Positions 8,953-16,692 of a stretch of 64,000 nucleotides of DNA are shown here, piece after piece; positions within the stretch are counted from its first letter, which is position 1, and every line of letters starts with the position of its first letter. The notes beneath the pieces were generated by a model. That model did not search any database and was not told the origin of the DNA. It saw only the letters and a program-made list of their open reading frames with translations. Position numbers and translations under genes: made by a program. Source of the DNA: Bradyrhizobium sp. BTAi1 (GTDB lineage Bacteria; Pseudomonadota; Alphaproteobacteria; Rhizobiales; Xanthobacteraceae); contig NC_009485.1 of the NCBI RefSeq assembly GCF_000015165.1, forward strand, positions 3,264,001 to 3,328,000. The letters run 5' to 3'.

Positions 8953-9585
8953 ATGATCACAGTGTTTGGAGAGGGCAGAGGTCTCCGGGTCGTCTGGCTG
9001 CTGGAGGAGATGGGGCTGCCGTATCGGCTCAGGGACGTGGACCTCCTGGCCGGGATCGAGAACGATGCCGAGTTCCTGGCGATCAATCCCGCCGGCTTCA
9101 TTCCCGCGATCCGCGATGGCAATGTCACGATGGTCGAGTCCATCGCGATCATGGAGTACATCCTGGGACGGTATGGGCCGTCGCCCCTGGCGCCCGCATC
9201 TCAGGATGCAGCCTTTCCCGCCTATCAGCAGTTTCTTCACCTCGGCGAGGCCGGCCTTGCCGCCTCGCTTTTTTTCGTGTCGGGTGCCCGGCACCTTGCG
9301 CCGGACGGCGAACGCGACAATTGGAGCGCGCGTCAGGCGATGGACGTGTTCACGACCCGATTGAGCCTGGTGACCAGACAATTGGAACACGCCCCCTACA
9401 TGGCGGGCGATGCGTTCACCGCGGCGGACATTTCCGTGGGCTACGCCCTCGAGATGGCGCGGAAGAACGTCGGTGTCGTGTTCGGTGATCCGGTGCAACC
9501 CTACATGACGCGGCTGCGCGCCCGCACCGGCTATCAGCGGGCCCTGGAGACGTGCCATGCCACGCGGCGCTGGTGGGGCAGCTAG
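8953..9585 (+). CDS. Glutathione S-transferase family protein
   Basis: This 210-residue protein has an N-terminal thioredoxin-like glutathione-binding domain (GLRVVWLLEEMGLPYRLRDV, then NPAGFIPAIRDGNVTMVES) containing the usual cis-Pro and Glu-Ser glutathione contacts. An all-helical C-terminal domain follows, with the family AGDAFTAADISVGYAL motif. Such proteins conjugate or reduce electrophiles with glutathione in the cytoplasm; the substrate is unknown. It stands alone, 220 bp after adenine deaminase, in a stretch with no other supported gene. Confidence 0.85.
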   Translation: MITVFGEGRGLRVVWLLEEMGLPYRLRDVDLLAGIENDAEFLAINPAGFIPAIRDGNVTMVESIAIMEYILGRYGPSPLAPASQDAAFPAYQQFLHLGEAGLAASLFFVSGARHLAPDGERDNWSARQAMDVFTTRLSLVTRQLEHAPYMAGDAFTAADISVGYALEMARKNVGVVFGDPVQPYMTRLRARTGYQRALETCHATRRWWGS

Positions 9586-10432
9586 GTGCTGGCGAGGTAA
9601 TCGCAGATGCCGCGTTAGCTTTTGGCGCGCGAGCTGACCTTGATACAAGCGGACAAATCCTGAAAGAGGACATGCCGTTCCGTTGACGCTGGAAGAGAAC
9701 TGGCCTGCGATCGACAATTATCCGAACGCAAGTTGAATGTAAGAGTTCTTGAACGACCTCCTTGCTGCATGAGCAAACAGCTTGAGGAATAGTCGATGGT
9801 CCAATGTCGTTGTGAGCGACACACCCACACCGACTGGAGCATTGAAGGCCGAGACTTCAAAACGAGAGAATTAACAATCGAGGCCTTTGCGCAAGGCGCA
9901 ACGCCGCGCGGTCAACGCGACCGCGTCAACCAGCCCTATCAGGATCGACACCTCATGAATACGCAACCGCCATTCGGCAAAGCTGCTCGTCGTGCCCGCC
10001 GCTCATCGACCGGCCACGGCGGAACACACCCAGACTTTCCTCTGTCGTCGCCGATCGACCGACATTTGATCGCGTTCGACGCCGCCTACCGCTCATTCAT
10101 CGGTCGCGTCGCCGTCGCGCAGCTCGCTGCATCGGTTCGAACTCAATCGGTCAGCTCGCCTGCAGCCCTCAAATCCCCATAGAGCCTGCCGCACCAGTCC
10201 TGCCCACCATGCGCGGTTTCCTCCCTTGGAGGCTTTCGGACGCCGGCCGGCGAATGTGCCGCGCTGTCAATCATGCGGCCGGCATCCGAAACTCTTCACA
10301 AAAGCTGCCCCAAGCCGCTTCGAAGGCTCACTTCCGCTCGGTCTCCTAGAGGGGGCCAGTTCAGCGCCGCTTATGAGCCTCCGGAACGGCCGAAGGCGGA
10401 AATCAACGGGACGAACGGGCTTACGCGAAGGG
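9586..10432. other. 847-bp stretch without a supported gene
   Basis: Open frames here are short and Arg/Ser-rich, with no recognisable domain. The longest (9796-10182, plus strand) would encode 128 residues but lacks a ribosome site and reads like low-constraint sequence. Composition shifts downward in GC toward the methyltransferase that follows. I read this as a decayed or foreign junction leading into the mobile-element remains at 11.4-11.9 kb. Confidence 0.4.
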
Positions 10433-11212
10433 CTATTTGTCGCCATCAAAACGGTGAGCGATGTAGAGATGCGTTTCGTAATCGATATCCAGGCAGCCTC
10501 CTTGATCGTCGATCGCTTTTGCAATTTCATCGAGCAAGTCTGCACGCGTCTCTGCCGCGAGTAACCGAACGTCGGATCGCGTGCTCAGAAAATTCGTGTA
10601 GCTGGATGTCGTGTGCTGCCATTTCCACGGATAGCACTTGTGCTCAACAGGCCTGAACAACTGCGACCCGTCAAACCAGTCCTTAAACGGGCCATTCGGT
10701 AGATACCAGGCTTCGGGCGGCGGTCCCCACGAGCCCGTGTGACGTAGCCAAATTTCCTTAAACGGTTCCAGTAAATGTGAGGGGAGTCCCCCAGGCACGT
10801 GCCCGAAGACGGCAAGGGTCCCGTTAGTCGAAAGCAGTTGGGCGGCTTTTACGAACCGCACTTCCGGGGATACCCAATGCCACGCCTGTGCCGCGAAGAT
10901 TAAAGCGAACACTGAATTGCCCGCTGGCCACGCCTCGAAAGTCGCCTCGGCCAGTTTCACGTTGGCAAAACCCGCCAAAGTCTCGCGCGCACAGCGGATC
11001 ATTTCCGATCCGGGATCAATGGCGATGATCTGCAAACCGCGCTTCGCAAAGCTTTTTGTTGCTTGACCCGTTCCACAGCCAATTTCAAGAACGGCATCGG
11101 TTGGCTTTAGGTTTGCAAACGAGATGACATCGTCAATCAGAGCCTCTGGGTAGTCGGGGCGCGAGGCCCTGTATACGTTTGCGACCTGATCGAATGTGAA
11201 ACGCTGCTCCAT
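10433..11212 (-). CDS. Class I SAM-dependent methyltransferase
   Basis: This 259-residue protein has the glycine-rich SAM-binding motif I (VLEIGCGTGQATKSF, from residue 41), an acidic residue after strand 2 (IIAIDPGSEM) and the AQAWHWVSPEVRFV segment common in small-molecule methyltransferases of the UbiE/Tam type. The substrate is unknown. The start at 11212 is where the recognisable domain begins (MEQRFTFDQVANVYRASRPD); the frame runs further upstream but that sequence is unlike protein. The gene is visibly less GC-rich than the rest of the window and sits beside mobile-element debris, which suggests it was acquired by transfer. Confidence 0.85.
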   Translation of the reverse strand: MEQRFTFDQVANVYRASRPDYPEALIDDVISFANLKPTDAVLEIGCGTGQATKSFAKRGLQIIAIDPGSEMIRCARETLAGFANVKLAEATFEAWPAGNSVFALIFAAQAWHWVSPEVRFVKAAQLLSTNGTLAVFGHVPGGLPSHLLEPFKEIWLRHTGSWGPPPEAWYLPNGPFKDWFDGSQLFRPVEHKCYPWKWQHTTSSYTNFLSTRSDVRLLAAETRADLLDEIAKAIDDQGGCLDIDYETHLYIAHRFDGDK

Positions 11213-11363
11213 TGTTTGCCTCGTTTTGTCGGTTAGGGAATATAATCTGAGCAGCGCCTGTTCGTCCAACAGCCCACTTCCGCTTAGGGCCGAAGGACTA
11301 AACCGCTCGCGCGGTAGGGCACGACAGCCGGCAGCACGGCTGAGAGGATAGCGCAACGAGGTG

Positions 11364-11408
11364 TCCTGTCTTGAGATGAGGGGTTCGCAACCTTCACCCA
11401 AGACAGGA
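11364..11408. repeat. Inverted repeat just before the recombinase relic
   Basis: A perfect 10-bp inverted repeat (TCCTGTCTTG at 11364-11373, CAAGACAGGA at 11399-11408) is separated by 25 bp and ends nine bases before the recombinase start codon. It may be part of the original mobile unit's leader or end; it is not followed by a T-run. Confidence 0.4.
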
Positions 11409-11416
11409 GCATCCCC

Positions 11417-11852
11417 ATGACCGACGAGGCCATGAGCCCGTTGCGGCGGCGCATGATCGAAGACATGACGATCCGCAAATTCGCGCCAAGACCCAACATG
11501 ACGAGTGCAGCGGGTCAAGGACTTCGCCTTCATCGGACGGTCGCCGGATCTGGCGAGCTTCGAGGACGTGCGGCGCTATCAGCTTCATCTGGCATCGCGC
11601 GGCGCCGGCGTGCCGACCATCAACCAGACGGTCTCGACCTTGCGGTTCTTCTGCAAGATCACGCTGCGGCGTCACGAGATCGTCGAGCACACCCACGTCA
11701 TCCACGAGCCGCGCAAGCTGCCGGTGGTGCTGAGCGTGGAGGACGTGGCGCGGCTGCTCGATGCGGCACCCGGGCTCAAATACAAGGCGGCGCTCAGCGT
11801 CGACTATGGCGCCGGCCTGCGAGCCAACGAGGTCGTCTCGCGCAAGATCTCG
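11417..11852 (+). pseudogene. Tyrosine recombinase (phage-type integrase) relic, frameshifted and truncated
   Basis: Two frames together read as the N-terminal half of a tyrosine recombinase. The first (11417 to about 11490) gives PLRRRMIEDMTIRKFAP. The second (from about 11502) gives VQRVKDF, then GRSPDLASFEDVRRYQLHLA, a SAM-like DNA-binding domain, then the start of the catalytic domain (LLDAAPGLKYKAALSVDYGAGLRANEVVS) containing the first catalytic Arg. Two single-base losses near 11490-11503 break the frame. The catalytic His-X-X-Arg and Tyr are gone: coding similarity stops at about 11852, where group II intron sequence begins soon after. It cannot make an active recombinase. Confidence 0.75.
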
Positions 11853-11878
11853 CACCCCGCTGAACCGCTCAATCTGTC

Positions 11879-11943
11879 GAACCGCCGTATACGTACGTAC
11901 GGTTGTGTGGGAGGGGCGGAGTCGCGAGACTTCCCCTATCCCG
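11879..11943 (+). mobile_element. 3' end of a bacterial group II intron (domains V-VI), remnant
   Basis: The stretch has the layout of group II intron 3' ends. Domain V-like arms are ACCGCCGTA (11881-11889) and TACGGTTGT (11898-11906). Domain VI is a stem AGGGG/CCCCT enclosing AGTC-GCGA-GACT with a GNRA loop, ending in the TATCCCGAT typical of bacterial intron 3' ends. The tip of domain V is reduced to TACGTACG without a tetraloop, so the ribozyme is probably dead. No reverse transcriptase/maturase remains; the intron's upstream part has been lost by fusion to the recombinase relic. Confidence 0.65.
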
Positions 11944-12206
11944 ATAGGCCGTCACCCGGCGTTCCCTGCGCCATCTCGATGCCGAGCGGGCCGTCGACCG
12001 CAAGCTTCGGTCGCCGTCCGCCGCGAGATCGCGCGCGTGTGTGCTGTTTGAAACGTGGATAGGACCTGCACGGGCTCCGCGTTTCCGTCACGCGCAGCCG
12101 GCAAGCCATTCGTTCCCCATTGCTGATGAACTTTAGGTCACGCGGAACCGGAACCGCGGGCGATCCTCCGTTGTTGAACGGCGTCTCGAACGCACTGGAG
12201 GAGAGA

Positions 12207-12599
12207 ATGATGAGGACCCGTCTTGCCGTTTCGCTCGTTGCCGCGTCGCTGCTGGCGTCGGGCGCGGCCTATGCGCAATCCACCACCGTCGAAGGCGCCG
12301 CCAATGGTGCCGCCGCCGGTGGCGCCGTTGCCGGCCCGGTGGGCGCGATGGTCGGTGGCACGGTTGGGGCTGCCGTTGGCGCCGCCGTGGAGATCCCGAA
12401 TGCCGTGATCACCTCGATCGATGCGGAGCGGGCCCCGTCGGTGGTGGTACGCGAGCGTGTCGTGGTCGGTGAGCCGCTGCCCGATACGGTCGAACTGCGC
12501 CCGGTGCCGCGCTACACCGAGTACCGCTATGCCGTCGTCAACGATCGTCGCGTGATCGTCGATCCGCGCACCCGCCGGGTGATCAAGATCATCGAATGA
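12207..12599 (+). CDS. DUF1236-family secreted protein
   Basis: This 130-residue protein has a signal peptide (MMRTRLAVSLVAASLLASGAA, cleavage near AYA-Q). A glycine/alanine-rich segment resembling a glycine-zipper region follows (about residues 27-65). The C-terminal DUF1236 module contains PDTVELRPVP, YRYAVVNDRRVIVDP and RRVIKII. It is probably periplasmic or envelope-associated; function unknown. A GGAG site precedes the first of two adjacent ATG codons. Upstream, tandem GGAAC boxes (12144-12154) lie 17 bp before TGTT, a poor match to an EcfG stress promoter. Confidence 0.75.
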   Translation: MMRTRLAVSLVAASLLASGAAYAQSTTVEGAANGAAAGGAVAGPVGAMVGGTVGAAVGAAVEIPNAVITSIDAERAPSVVVRERVVVGEPLPDTVELRPVPRYTEYRYAVVNDRRVIVDPRTRRVIKIIE

Positions 12600-12635
12600 T
12601 CTGACGCGATCCTTGAATGCGCTCCCTGTCAGACG

Positions 12636-12661
12636 GGCCTCGCTGCGGCAGCAGCGGGGCC
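12636..12661. terminator. Hairpin between convergent genes
   Basis: An 11-bp stem (GGCCTCGCTGC with GCAGCGGGGCC, one G-T pair) closes a GGCA loop between the DUF1236 gene and the convergent VanZ-like gene. It lacks a T-run, so it may act bidirectionally or stabilise transcripts. Confidence 0.5.
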
Positions 12662-12670
12662 TGTCGTGCG

Positions 12671-13024
12671 TCAGGTCGTCTGCGGGCGGAATTGGCGGGC
12701 GAGCCAGTCCAGCAAAGCGGCGATGCCGAAGCCGACGCAGGCCGTCGCGGCGTCGACGACGAAATCCTCCAGACGGGCGTGGCGGCCGGGCGCCAGGAAT
12801 TGGGCGAGTTCGAGGGCGCCGATCAGGATCACGGCGATGGCCGCCGTTCGCAGCCGATGGCTGCCATAAGCGAGCCCGAAGGCAAGGCCGACCAGGACGA
12901 AGGCGAGGGCGTGCTCGCCATCCTGTCCGATCGTGGAATGAGGCCGATAGCTCGGGGGACCCAGCGTTGCGAAGGCGACGGCTGCGGCCAGCAGCCAGGC
13001 GGAAACTCGGAGTACGATCTTCAT
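12671..13024 (-). CDS. VanZ-like small membrane protein
   Basis: This 117-residue protein has four predicted membrane segments in the VanZ-like arrangement: an N-terminal helix (VSAWLLAAAVAFATLGP), DGEHALAFVLVGLAFGLAYG, AAIAVILIGALELAQFL, and a C-terminal helix after RHARLEDFVVDAATACVGFG. The His-Ala-Phe and Arg-x-x-Asp positions match the family. VanZ proteins affect sensitivity to teicoplanin in Gram-positive bacteria, but the short proteobacterial members have no established role. It stands alone between the DUF1236 gene and the TPP-enzyme genes. Confidence 0.75.
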   Translation of the reverse strand: MKIVLRVSAWLLAAAVAFATLGPPSYRPHSTIGQDGEHALAFVLVGLAFGLAYGSHRLRTAAIAVILIGALELAQFLAPGRHARLEDFVVDAATACVGFGIAALLDWLARQFRPQTT

Positions 13025-13077
13025 GATTCCTGCTTAGCATGTTCCGGGCCAGCAGCCCGGCTCACACCCGCTTGAGG

Positions 13078-13719
13078 TTAATGACCATCTGGTAATACCG
13101 TGCCCTCGGGCGAGGTCCATCCGATCGGTTGCCGCACGCCAAGGCCCTGCATGAAGCGCTCGCGGATCTGCGCCGGATCGCGCCGGGTGGCGCCGACACC
13201 GGGCTTGTCATCGATCCGTGCCGCGATCAGCACCGGGCCGGTGGCCGCCAGGGCGAGATCAACCAGGCGTTCGAAATCCTCCTCGTCGGCGGCCCAATGG
13301 CAATTGGCCATGCCGCAGCCCGTCGCGATCGCCACAATATCGGCCTGCCGGGCCGGCGTCGGCTGGCTGCCGGTGATCTGGTAGATGCCATTGTCCATGA
13401 CGATGATGGCCAAATTTTTGGGCGCCAGAGTCGCGATCGTGGCCAGGCAGCCCAGCTGCATCAGCAATGAGCCGTCGCCTTCGAGCGCAAACACCCGGCG
13501 TTGCGGCTGCGCCAGGGCGACGCCGAGTGCGATCGGGCAGGCCAGCCCCATGCTGCCGAGCATGTAGAAATTCTGCGGCCGCTGGCCGGCGGCCCAGAGG
13601 TCGAAATTGGTGTTGCCGATGCCGCCGATCACCGCTTCCTCCTGCGTCAGCCTGGCGACCAGCCGGCAGGTGAGATCGAAGCGATTCATGACCTTGATGT
13701 TGCGCGCGCGGTCGTTCAT
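13078..13719 (-). CDS. TPP-dependent 2-oxoacid decarboxylase, beta-type (TPP-binding) subunit
   Basis: This 213-residue protein is the C-terminal TPP-binding half of a split decarboxylase. It has the diphosphate/Mg2+ motif (EGDGSLLMQLG, about residue 80, then VMDNGIYQITG) and a LGSMGLACPIALG segment. It resembles sulfopyruvate decarboxylase ComE and phosphonopyruvate decarboxylase C-terminal halves. Its ATG overlaps the stop of the alpha subunit gene (ATGA), so the two are translated together and should form one enzyme. The 2-oxoacid used is unknown; the divergent hydroxyacid dehydrogenase suggests a shared 2-oxoacid pool. Confidence 0.8.
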   Translation of the reverse strand: MNDRARNIKVMNRFDLTCRLVARLTQEEAVIGGIGNTNFDLWAAGQRPQNFYMLGSMGLACPIALGVALAQPQRRVFALEGDGSLLMQLGCLATIATLAPKNLAIIVMDNGIYQITGSQPTPARQADIVAIATGCGMANCHWAADEEDFERLVDLALAATGPVLIAARIDDKPGVGATRRDPAQIRERFMQGLGVRQPIGWTSPEGTVLPDGH

Positions 13720-14264
13720 GCGAACAGCTTTCCGCCGGTGAGCAAAGGCGACAGGATCAGCGCGACGGCAGCCTGCGTCGCGACCGCCTGCTTGATGGAG
13801 CGGTCGACAATGAATTCGAGCTCGTCGAAGCGCGTCATGGTGTGATGCTCCATGGCCAGCGCATCGAGCACAGGGCGCATGGTCCGGCACACCAGCGACT
13901 GGCCGTAGTTGAACTCGCCGAGCGTGCCGCGCTCGGACACGACCATGATCAGCGGGATCTGGCAGGGCACGACCAGCGAGGCCAGCACGTTCGGCAGGGT
14001 CGCGAAGCCGGAGGTCTGCATCAGCAGCGCGCCGCGCCGCCCGCCCATCCAGGCGCCGGCGAGGATGCCGACCGCTTCCTCCTCGCGCGCGGTGGCAAAG
14101 GTCGTGAAGAACGGATCGTCATGCAGGCTCTGGATCAGCGGCGTCAGCACCCGGTCGGGAACGTAAGGGACGAGGTCGATGGCGTTGCGCTTGAAGCCCT
14201 GCAGGATGATCTCGTGCCAGCTCGGCGGCGATGCGGATCGCGCCGCATCGGGTGGGGCGGCCAT
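13716..14264 (-). CDS. TPP-dependent 2-oxoacid decarboxylase, alpha-type subunit
   Basis: This 182-residue protein is the N-terminal (pyrimidine-binding) half of the split TPP enzyme. It has VPDRVLTPLIQSLHDDP, then AREEEAVGILAGAWMGG carrying the conserved catalytic Glu, then LMQTSGFATLPNVLASL and VSERGTLGEFNYGQ. It resembles ComD of sulfopyruvate decarboxylase and the matching half of phosphonopyruvate decarboxylase. The start at 14264 follows a duplicated ribosome-binding segment. It shares a 148-bp upstream region with the divergent D-2-hydroxyacid dehydrogenase. Substrate unknown. Confidence 0.8.
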   Translation of the reverse strand: MAAPPDAARSASPPSWHEIILQGFKRNAIDLVPYVPDRVLTPLIQSLHDDPFFTTFATAREEEAVGILAGAWMGGRRGALLMQTSGFATLPNVLASLVVPCQIPLIMVVSERGTLGEFNYGQSLVCRTMRPVLDALAMEHHTMTRFDELEFIVDRSIKQAVATQAAVALILSPLLTGGKLFA

Positions 14265-14265
14265 G

Positions 14266-14295
14266 GTCGTGCCTCTCGGTGTCGTGCCTCTCGGT
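14266..14295 (-). repeat. Perfect 15-bp tandem duplication over the ribosome-binding region
   Basis: Two identical, adjacent copies of ACCGAGAGGCACGAC (minus strand) end two bases before the alpha-subunit ATG. Each copy holds a GAGAGG ribosome-binding sequence, so the mRNA has two tandem Shine-Dalgarno candidates. Confidence 0.8.
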
Positions 14296-14412
14296 GGGAT
14301 GCGCGCCGAGCTTGACGGCCGCGGACCGATTGTCAACATGCCGGCCCGGCCGGTCAGGCAACCGCCGCTCGCGTCCGAAAGCAAGAAGCAGGAACCAGGA
14401 GGTCGCTCGACC

Positions 14413-15462
14413 ATGGCTGCGAATTCCAAGCGCGTCTTCTACGTCAAATATCTCGCGCACCCGATCTTCAGCGAGCGGCTCGCGGCCCGTCCGGATGTCC
14501 GGCTCGACCGGTTGGACAATGACACTCCGGACCCCGAAGCGGCGCCGATCATGGCGGCGGCTCACGCCTACCAGATCGGCGCGGCCCGTGACGAGCTTGC
14601 GCCGCGCTTCCATGTCGATGCCGACCTGCTGCGCCGCGCGCCCAATCTGCTGATCGTGTCCAGCAACGGCGCCGGCTACGATCCGGTGGACGTCGACGCC
14701 TGCACCCGGGCGGGCGTGCTGGTCGTGAACCAGTCGGGCGGCAATGCCCATTCAGTCGCCGAGCACACGCTCGGCATGATGCTGACCCTGTCGAAGCGGA
14801 TCATTCAGTCCGACCGCCGGCTGCGCCGGGAGCGCGACGTCAATCGCAACGACCTGATCGGCAATGAGGTGCAGGGGCGGACGATCGGCATCGTCGGGCT
14901 CGGCAATGTCGGCCGCCGGGTCGCGGAGCTGTGCCGGGGTCTGCTGGGCATGACCGTGCTGGCCTACGATCCCTATCTCTCGCCGGAGGAGATCGCCGCC
15001 CGCGGCGCGGAGAAGGTCGAGCTCGCCGATCTGATGCGGCGCTCCGATTTCGTCTCGATCAACTGCCCGCTGACGCGGGACAGCCGCGGCATGATCGGCC
15101 ACCGCGAATTCGCACTGATGCAGCCGCATGCCTATTTCATCACCACCGCCCGCGGCTTCATTCACGACGAGGACGCCTTGCTGGCGGCGCTCCGCGACCA
15201 GCGCATTGCCGGCGCAGGCCTCGACGTCTGGGCCAAGGAGCCGCCGCCGCCGGAGCATCCGCTGCTGCAATTCGACAACGTGCTGGCGAGCCCGCACACC
15301 GCCGGCGTCACACGGGAGGCGCGGCAGAACATGGGCCAGATCGCCGCCGAACAGCTGCTCGCCGCCCTCGATGGGCGGCGGCCGCCGCGCCTGATCAATC
15401 CCGAAGCCTGGCCGCGCTACAGCGACCGGTTCCGCGCGACGTTCGGAGTGACGCCGTCCTAG
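14413..15462 (+). CDS. D-isomer-specific 2-hydroxyacid dehydrogenase
   Basis: This 349-residue NAD(P)-dependent oxidoreductase interconverts a 2-oxoacid and a D-2-hydroxyacid. The nucleotide-binding motif GIVGLGNVGRRV lies near residue 160. The catalytic Arg (TARGFIHDED), Glu (WAKEPPPPEHPL) and His (ASPHTAGVT, near 295) follow in the family order. The N-terminal substrate-binding half has SSNGAGYDPVDVDACTRAG. The start at 14413 has an AGGAGG site upstream and a clear domain start; the longer open frame upstream overlaps the divergent gene. It is divergent from the two-subunit TPP decarboxylase, which may act on the same 2-oxoacid. The substrate is not readable. Confidence 0.88.
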   Translation: MAANSKRVFYVKYLAHPIFSERLAARPDVRLDRLDNDTPDPEAAPIMAAAHAYQIGAARDELAPRFHVDADLLRRAPNLLIVSSNGAGYDPVDVDACTRAGVLVVNQSGGNAHSVAEHTLGMMLTLSKRIIQSDRRLRRERDVNRNDLIGNEVQGRTIGIVGLGNVGRRVAELCRGLLGMTVLAYDPYLSPEEIAARGAEKVELADLMRRSDFVSINCPLTRDSRGMIGHREFALMQPHAYFITTARGFIHDEDALLAALRDQRIAGAGLDVWAKEPPPPEHPLLQFDNVLASPHTAGVTREARQNMGQIAAEQLLAALDGRRPPRLINPEAWPRYSDRFRATFGVTPS

Positions 15463-15889
15463 AAGCGGCAAGCAGGAGACGACGAGAAGATTTTATGCGT
15501 CTGAAGCTGCAATGCAGCAATGAACATTCTATCCGGGGCGGCCCTGACGATCTGCCCATTGCTATTTTCCCGGCGGTCTCGACAGGCGGGACCTCGCTGA
15601 TCATTTTCTCAGAAGCGCCATGAGCTTAAGCCTGGAATTTGGCTCGGCGCCGAAGGGAAACCGGTCCGATGCGCCGCCTGAATTCATTGCTGAAGGCCAC
15701 TCAAAGCCGCGTCCGGCGCGCCGTCTCGACCTTCGTCGCCATCGCCGCAGCCAGTCTTCCGTCGGCGGGGGCGTGAACGGGGTTCCGCTGTTCCATCAAA
15801 TATTTGGCCCTGCGGCTTGAGATCCGTCCCCAGCCGCTGTTCAACCGCGCTAACATGGACTCAACCACTGCTGACCAGCGGGGAGTGCC
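15463..15889. other. 427-bp stretch with only tiny candidate ORFs
   Basis: No recognisable gene. Three very small plus-strand frames deserve mention. 15495-15623 (42 residues) and 15620-15820 (66 residues) overlap as ATGA, but neither has a clear ribosome site or known domain. 15669-15776 (35 residues, starting MRRLNSLLKATQSRVRR and ending in a hydrophobic alanine-rich tail) looks like a short export signal or membrane peptide and has GAAGGGA upstream. All are weak candidates. Confidence 0.3.
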
Positions 15890-16102
15890 ATGTCGCATTA
15901 CGTCGTTCATTTCATGAAGGATGTGCTCGGCGAGAACGGCCGCCAGAGCGAGATTTGCCAGTGTACGCTGGAAGTTGAGGCCGAAACCGAAGGCCAGGCC
16001 GCCGAGATCGCCAAGACGCGATTCTGCGAGCAGCAGGCGCTGCACGACTGGTCGTTGCACGCCGATCGCATCCAGGTGAAGGCTGCCGATTTTCCATCCT
16101 GA
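15890..16102 (+). CDS. Small conserved-type hypothetical protein
   Basis: This 70-residue soluble protein (MSHYVVHFMKDVLGENGRQS, then CQCTLEVEAETEGQAAEIAK) has a GGGGAG ribosome site nine bases before the ATG and balanced, gene-like codon use. A pattern of beta strand, long acidic strand, helix and final strand suggests a small alpha/beta fold. The function is unknown. It converges on the GNAT gene, with a short hairpin over its stop codon. Confidence 0.6.
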   Translation: MSHYVVHFMKDVLGENGRQSEICQCTLEVEAETEGQAAEIAKTRFCEQQALHDWSLHADRIQVKAADFPS

Positions 16103-16115
16103 CCCGCAGGGTCAG
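16099..16115. terminator. Short hairpin between convergent genes
   Basis: CTGACCC-GCA-GGGTCAG is a perfect 7-bp stem spanning the stop codons of two convergent genes. There is no T-run, so a terminator role is only likely by position. Confidence 0.4.
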
Positions 16116-16684
16116 CGGCTCGCTCCCGTCGGCGCCTCGGTCGTGCCGGGGCCGAGCGAGCGCTGGACCATGACCGTATCGGACCATCGGCCGTAGCGGT
16201 AGGCGACCCCGGGCAGCAGGCCGACGCGGACAAAGCCGAACCGTTCGTGGATGCCGAGCGAGGCCGTGTTGTCGGCATCGATATAGCCGATCATCTGCCG
16301 ATATCCCGCGGCGGCGGACGCGTCGATCAGCGCCTGCATCAACAGCCGGCCGACGCCGCGGCCGAGATGCTCATGATGGACATAGATCGAGTGCTTGACC
16401 GCGAAACGGTAGGCAGGCCGCTTCCTGAACTGCACGACATAGGCATAACCCACCACCTCGCCGCGGAACGTCGCGACCAGATGTGGCAGGCGGTGGTTGC
16501 GCAGGTTCTTGCGCCGCTGCTTGAGATCGTCAGGTTCGGGCGAGCCGGAATTGGCGGCGCTGTCCTCGACGCCCCGGCGAATGTGCCGCCGGTAGATCGC
16601 CAGCATGGCCTCGACATCCTCGTCGCGCGACGGCCGGACCAGCACCGGCGGTTCGGCGTCGAGCACGGTCGCGGGATTGTCCAT
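16112..16684 (-). CDS. GNAT-family N-acetyltransferase (phosphinothricin acetyltransferase-like)
   Basis: This 190-residue protein has the GNAT fold: VRPSRDEDVEAMLAIYRRHI, the acetyl-CoA pyrophosphate-binding segment HHEHLGRGVGRLLMQALID, then QMIGYIDADNTASLGIHERF and GFVRVGLLPGVAYRYGRW. These are typical of the phosphinothricin/methionine-sulfoximine acetyltransferase branch, which acetylates small amines. It follows the Orn/Lys/Arg decarboxylase by 8 bp on the same strand and is probably cotranscribed, so an amine product of that enzyme is a possible substrate (inference). Confidence 0.85.
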   Translation of the reverse strand: MDNPATVLDAEPPVLVRPSRDEDVEAMLAIYRRHIRRGVEDSAANSGSPEPDDLKQRRKNLRNHRLPHLVATFRGEVVGYAYVVQFRKRPAYRFAVKHSIYVHHEHLGRGVGRLLMQALIDASAAAGYRQMIGYIDADNTASLGIHERFGFVRVGLLPGVAYRYGRWSDTVMVQRSLGPGTTEAPTGASR

Positions 16685-16692
16685 CGTTCGAA

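Noticed and set aside
9796..10182. 128-residue plus-strand ORF in the gap after the glutathione S-transferase gene
   Set aside because: No ribosome site, no domain, Arg/Ser-rich sequence, and it lies in a decayed-looking stretch.
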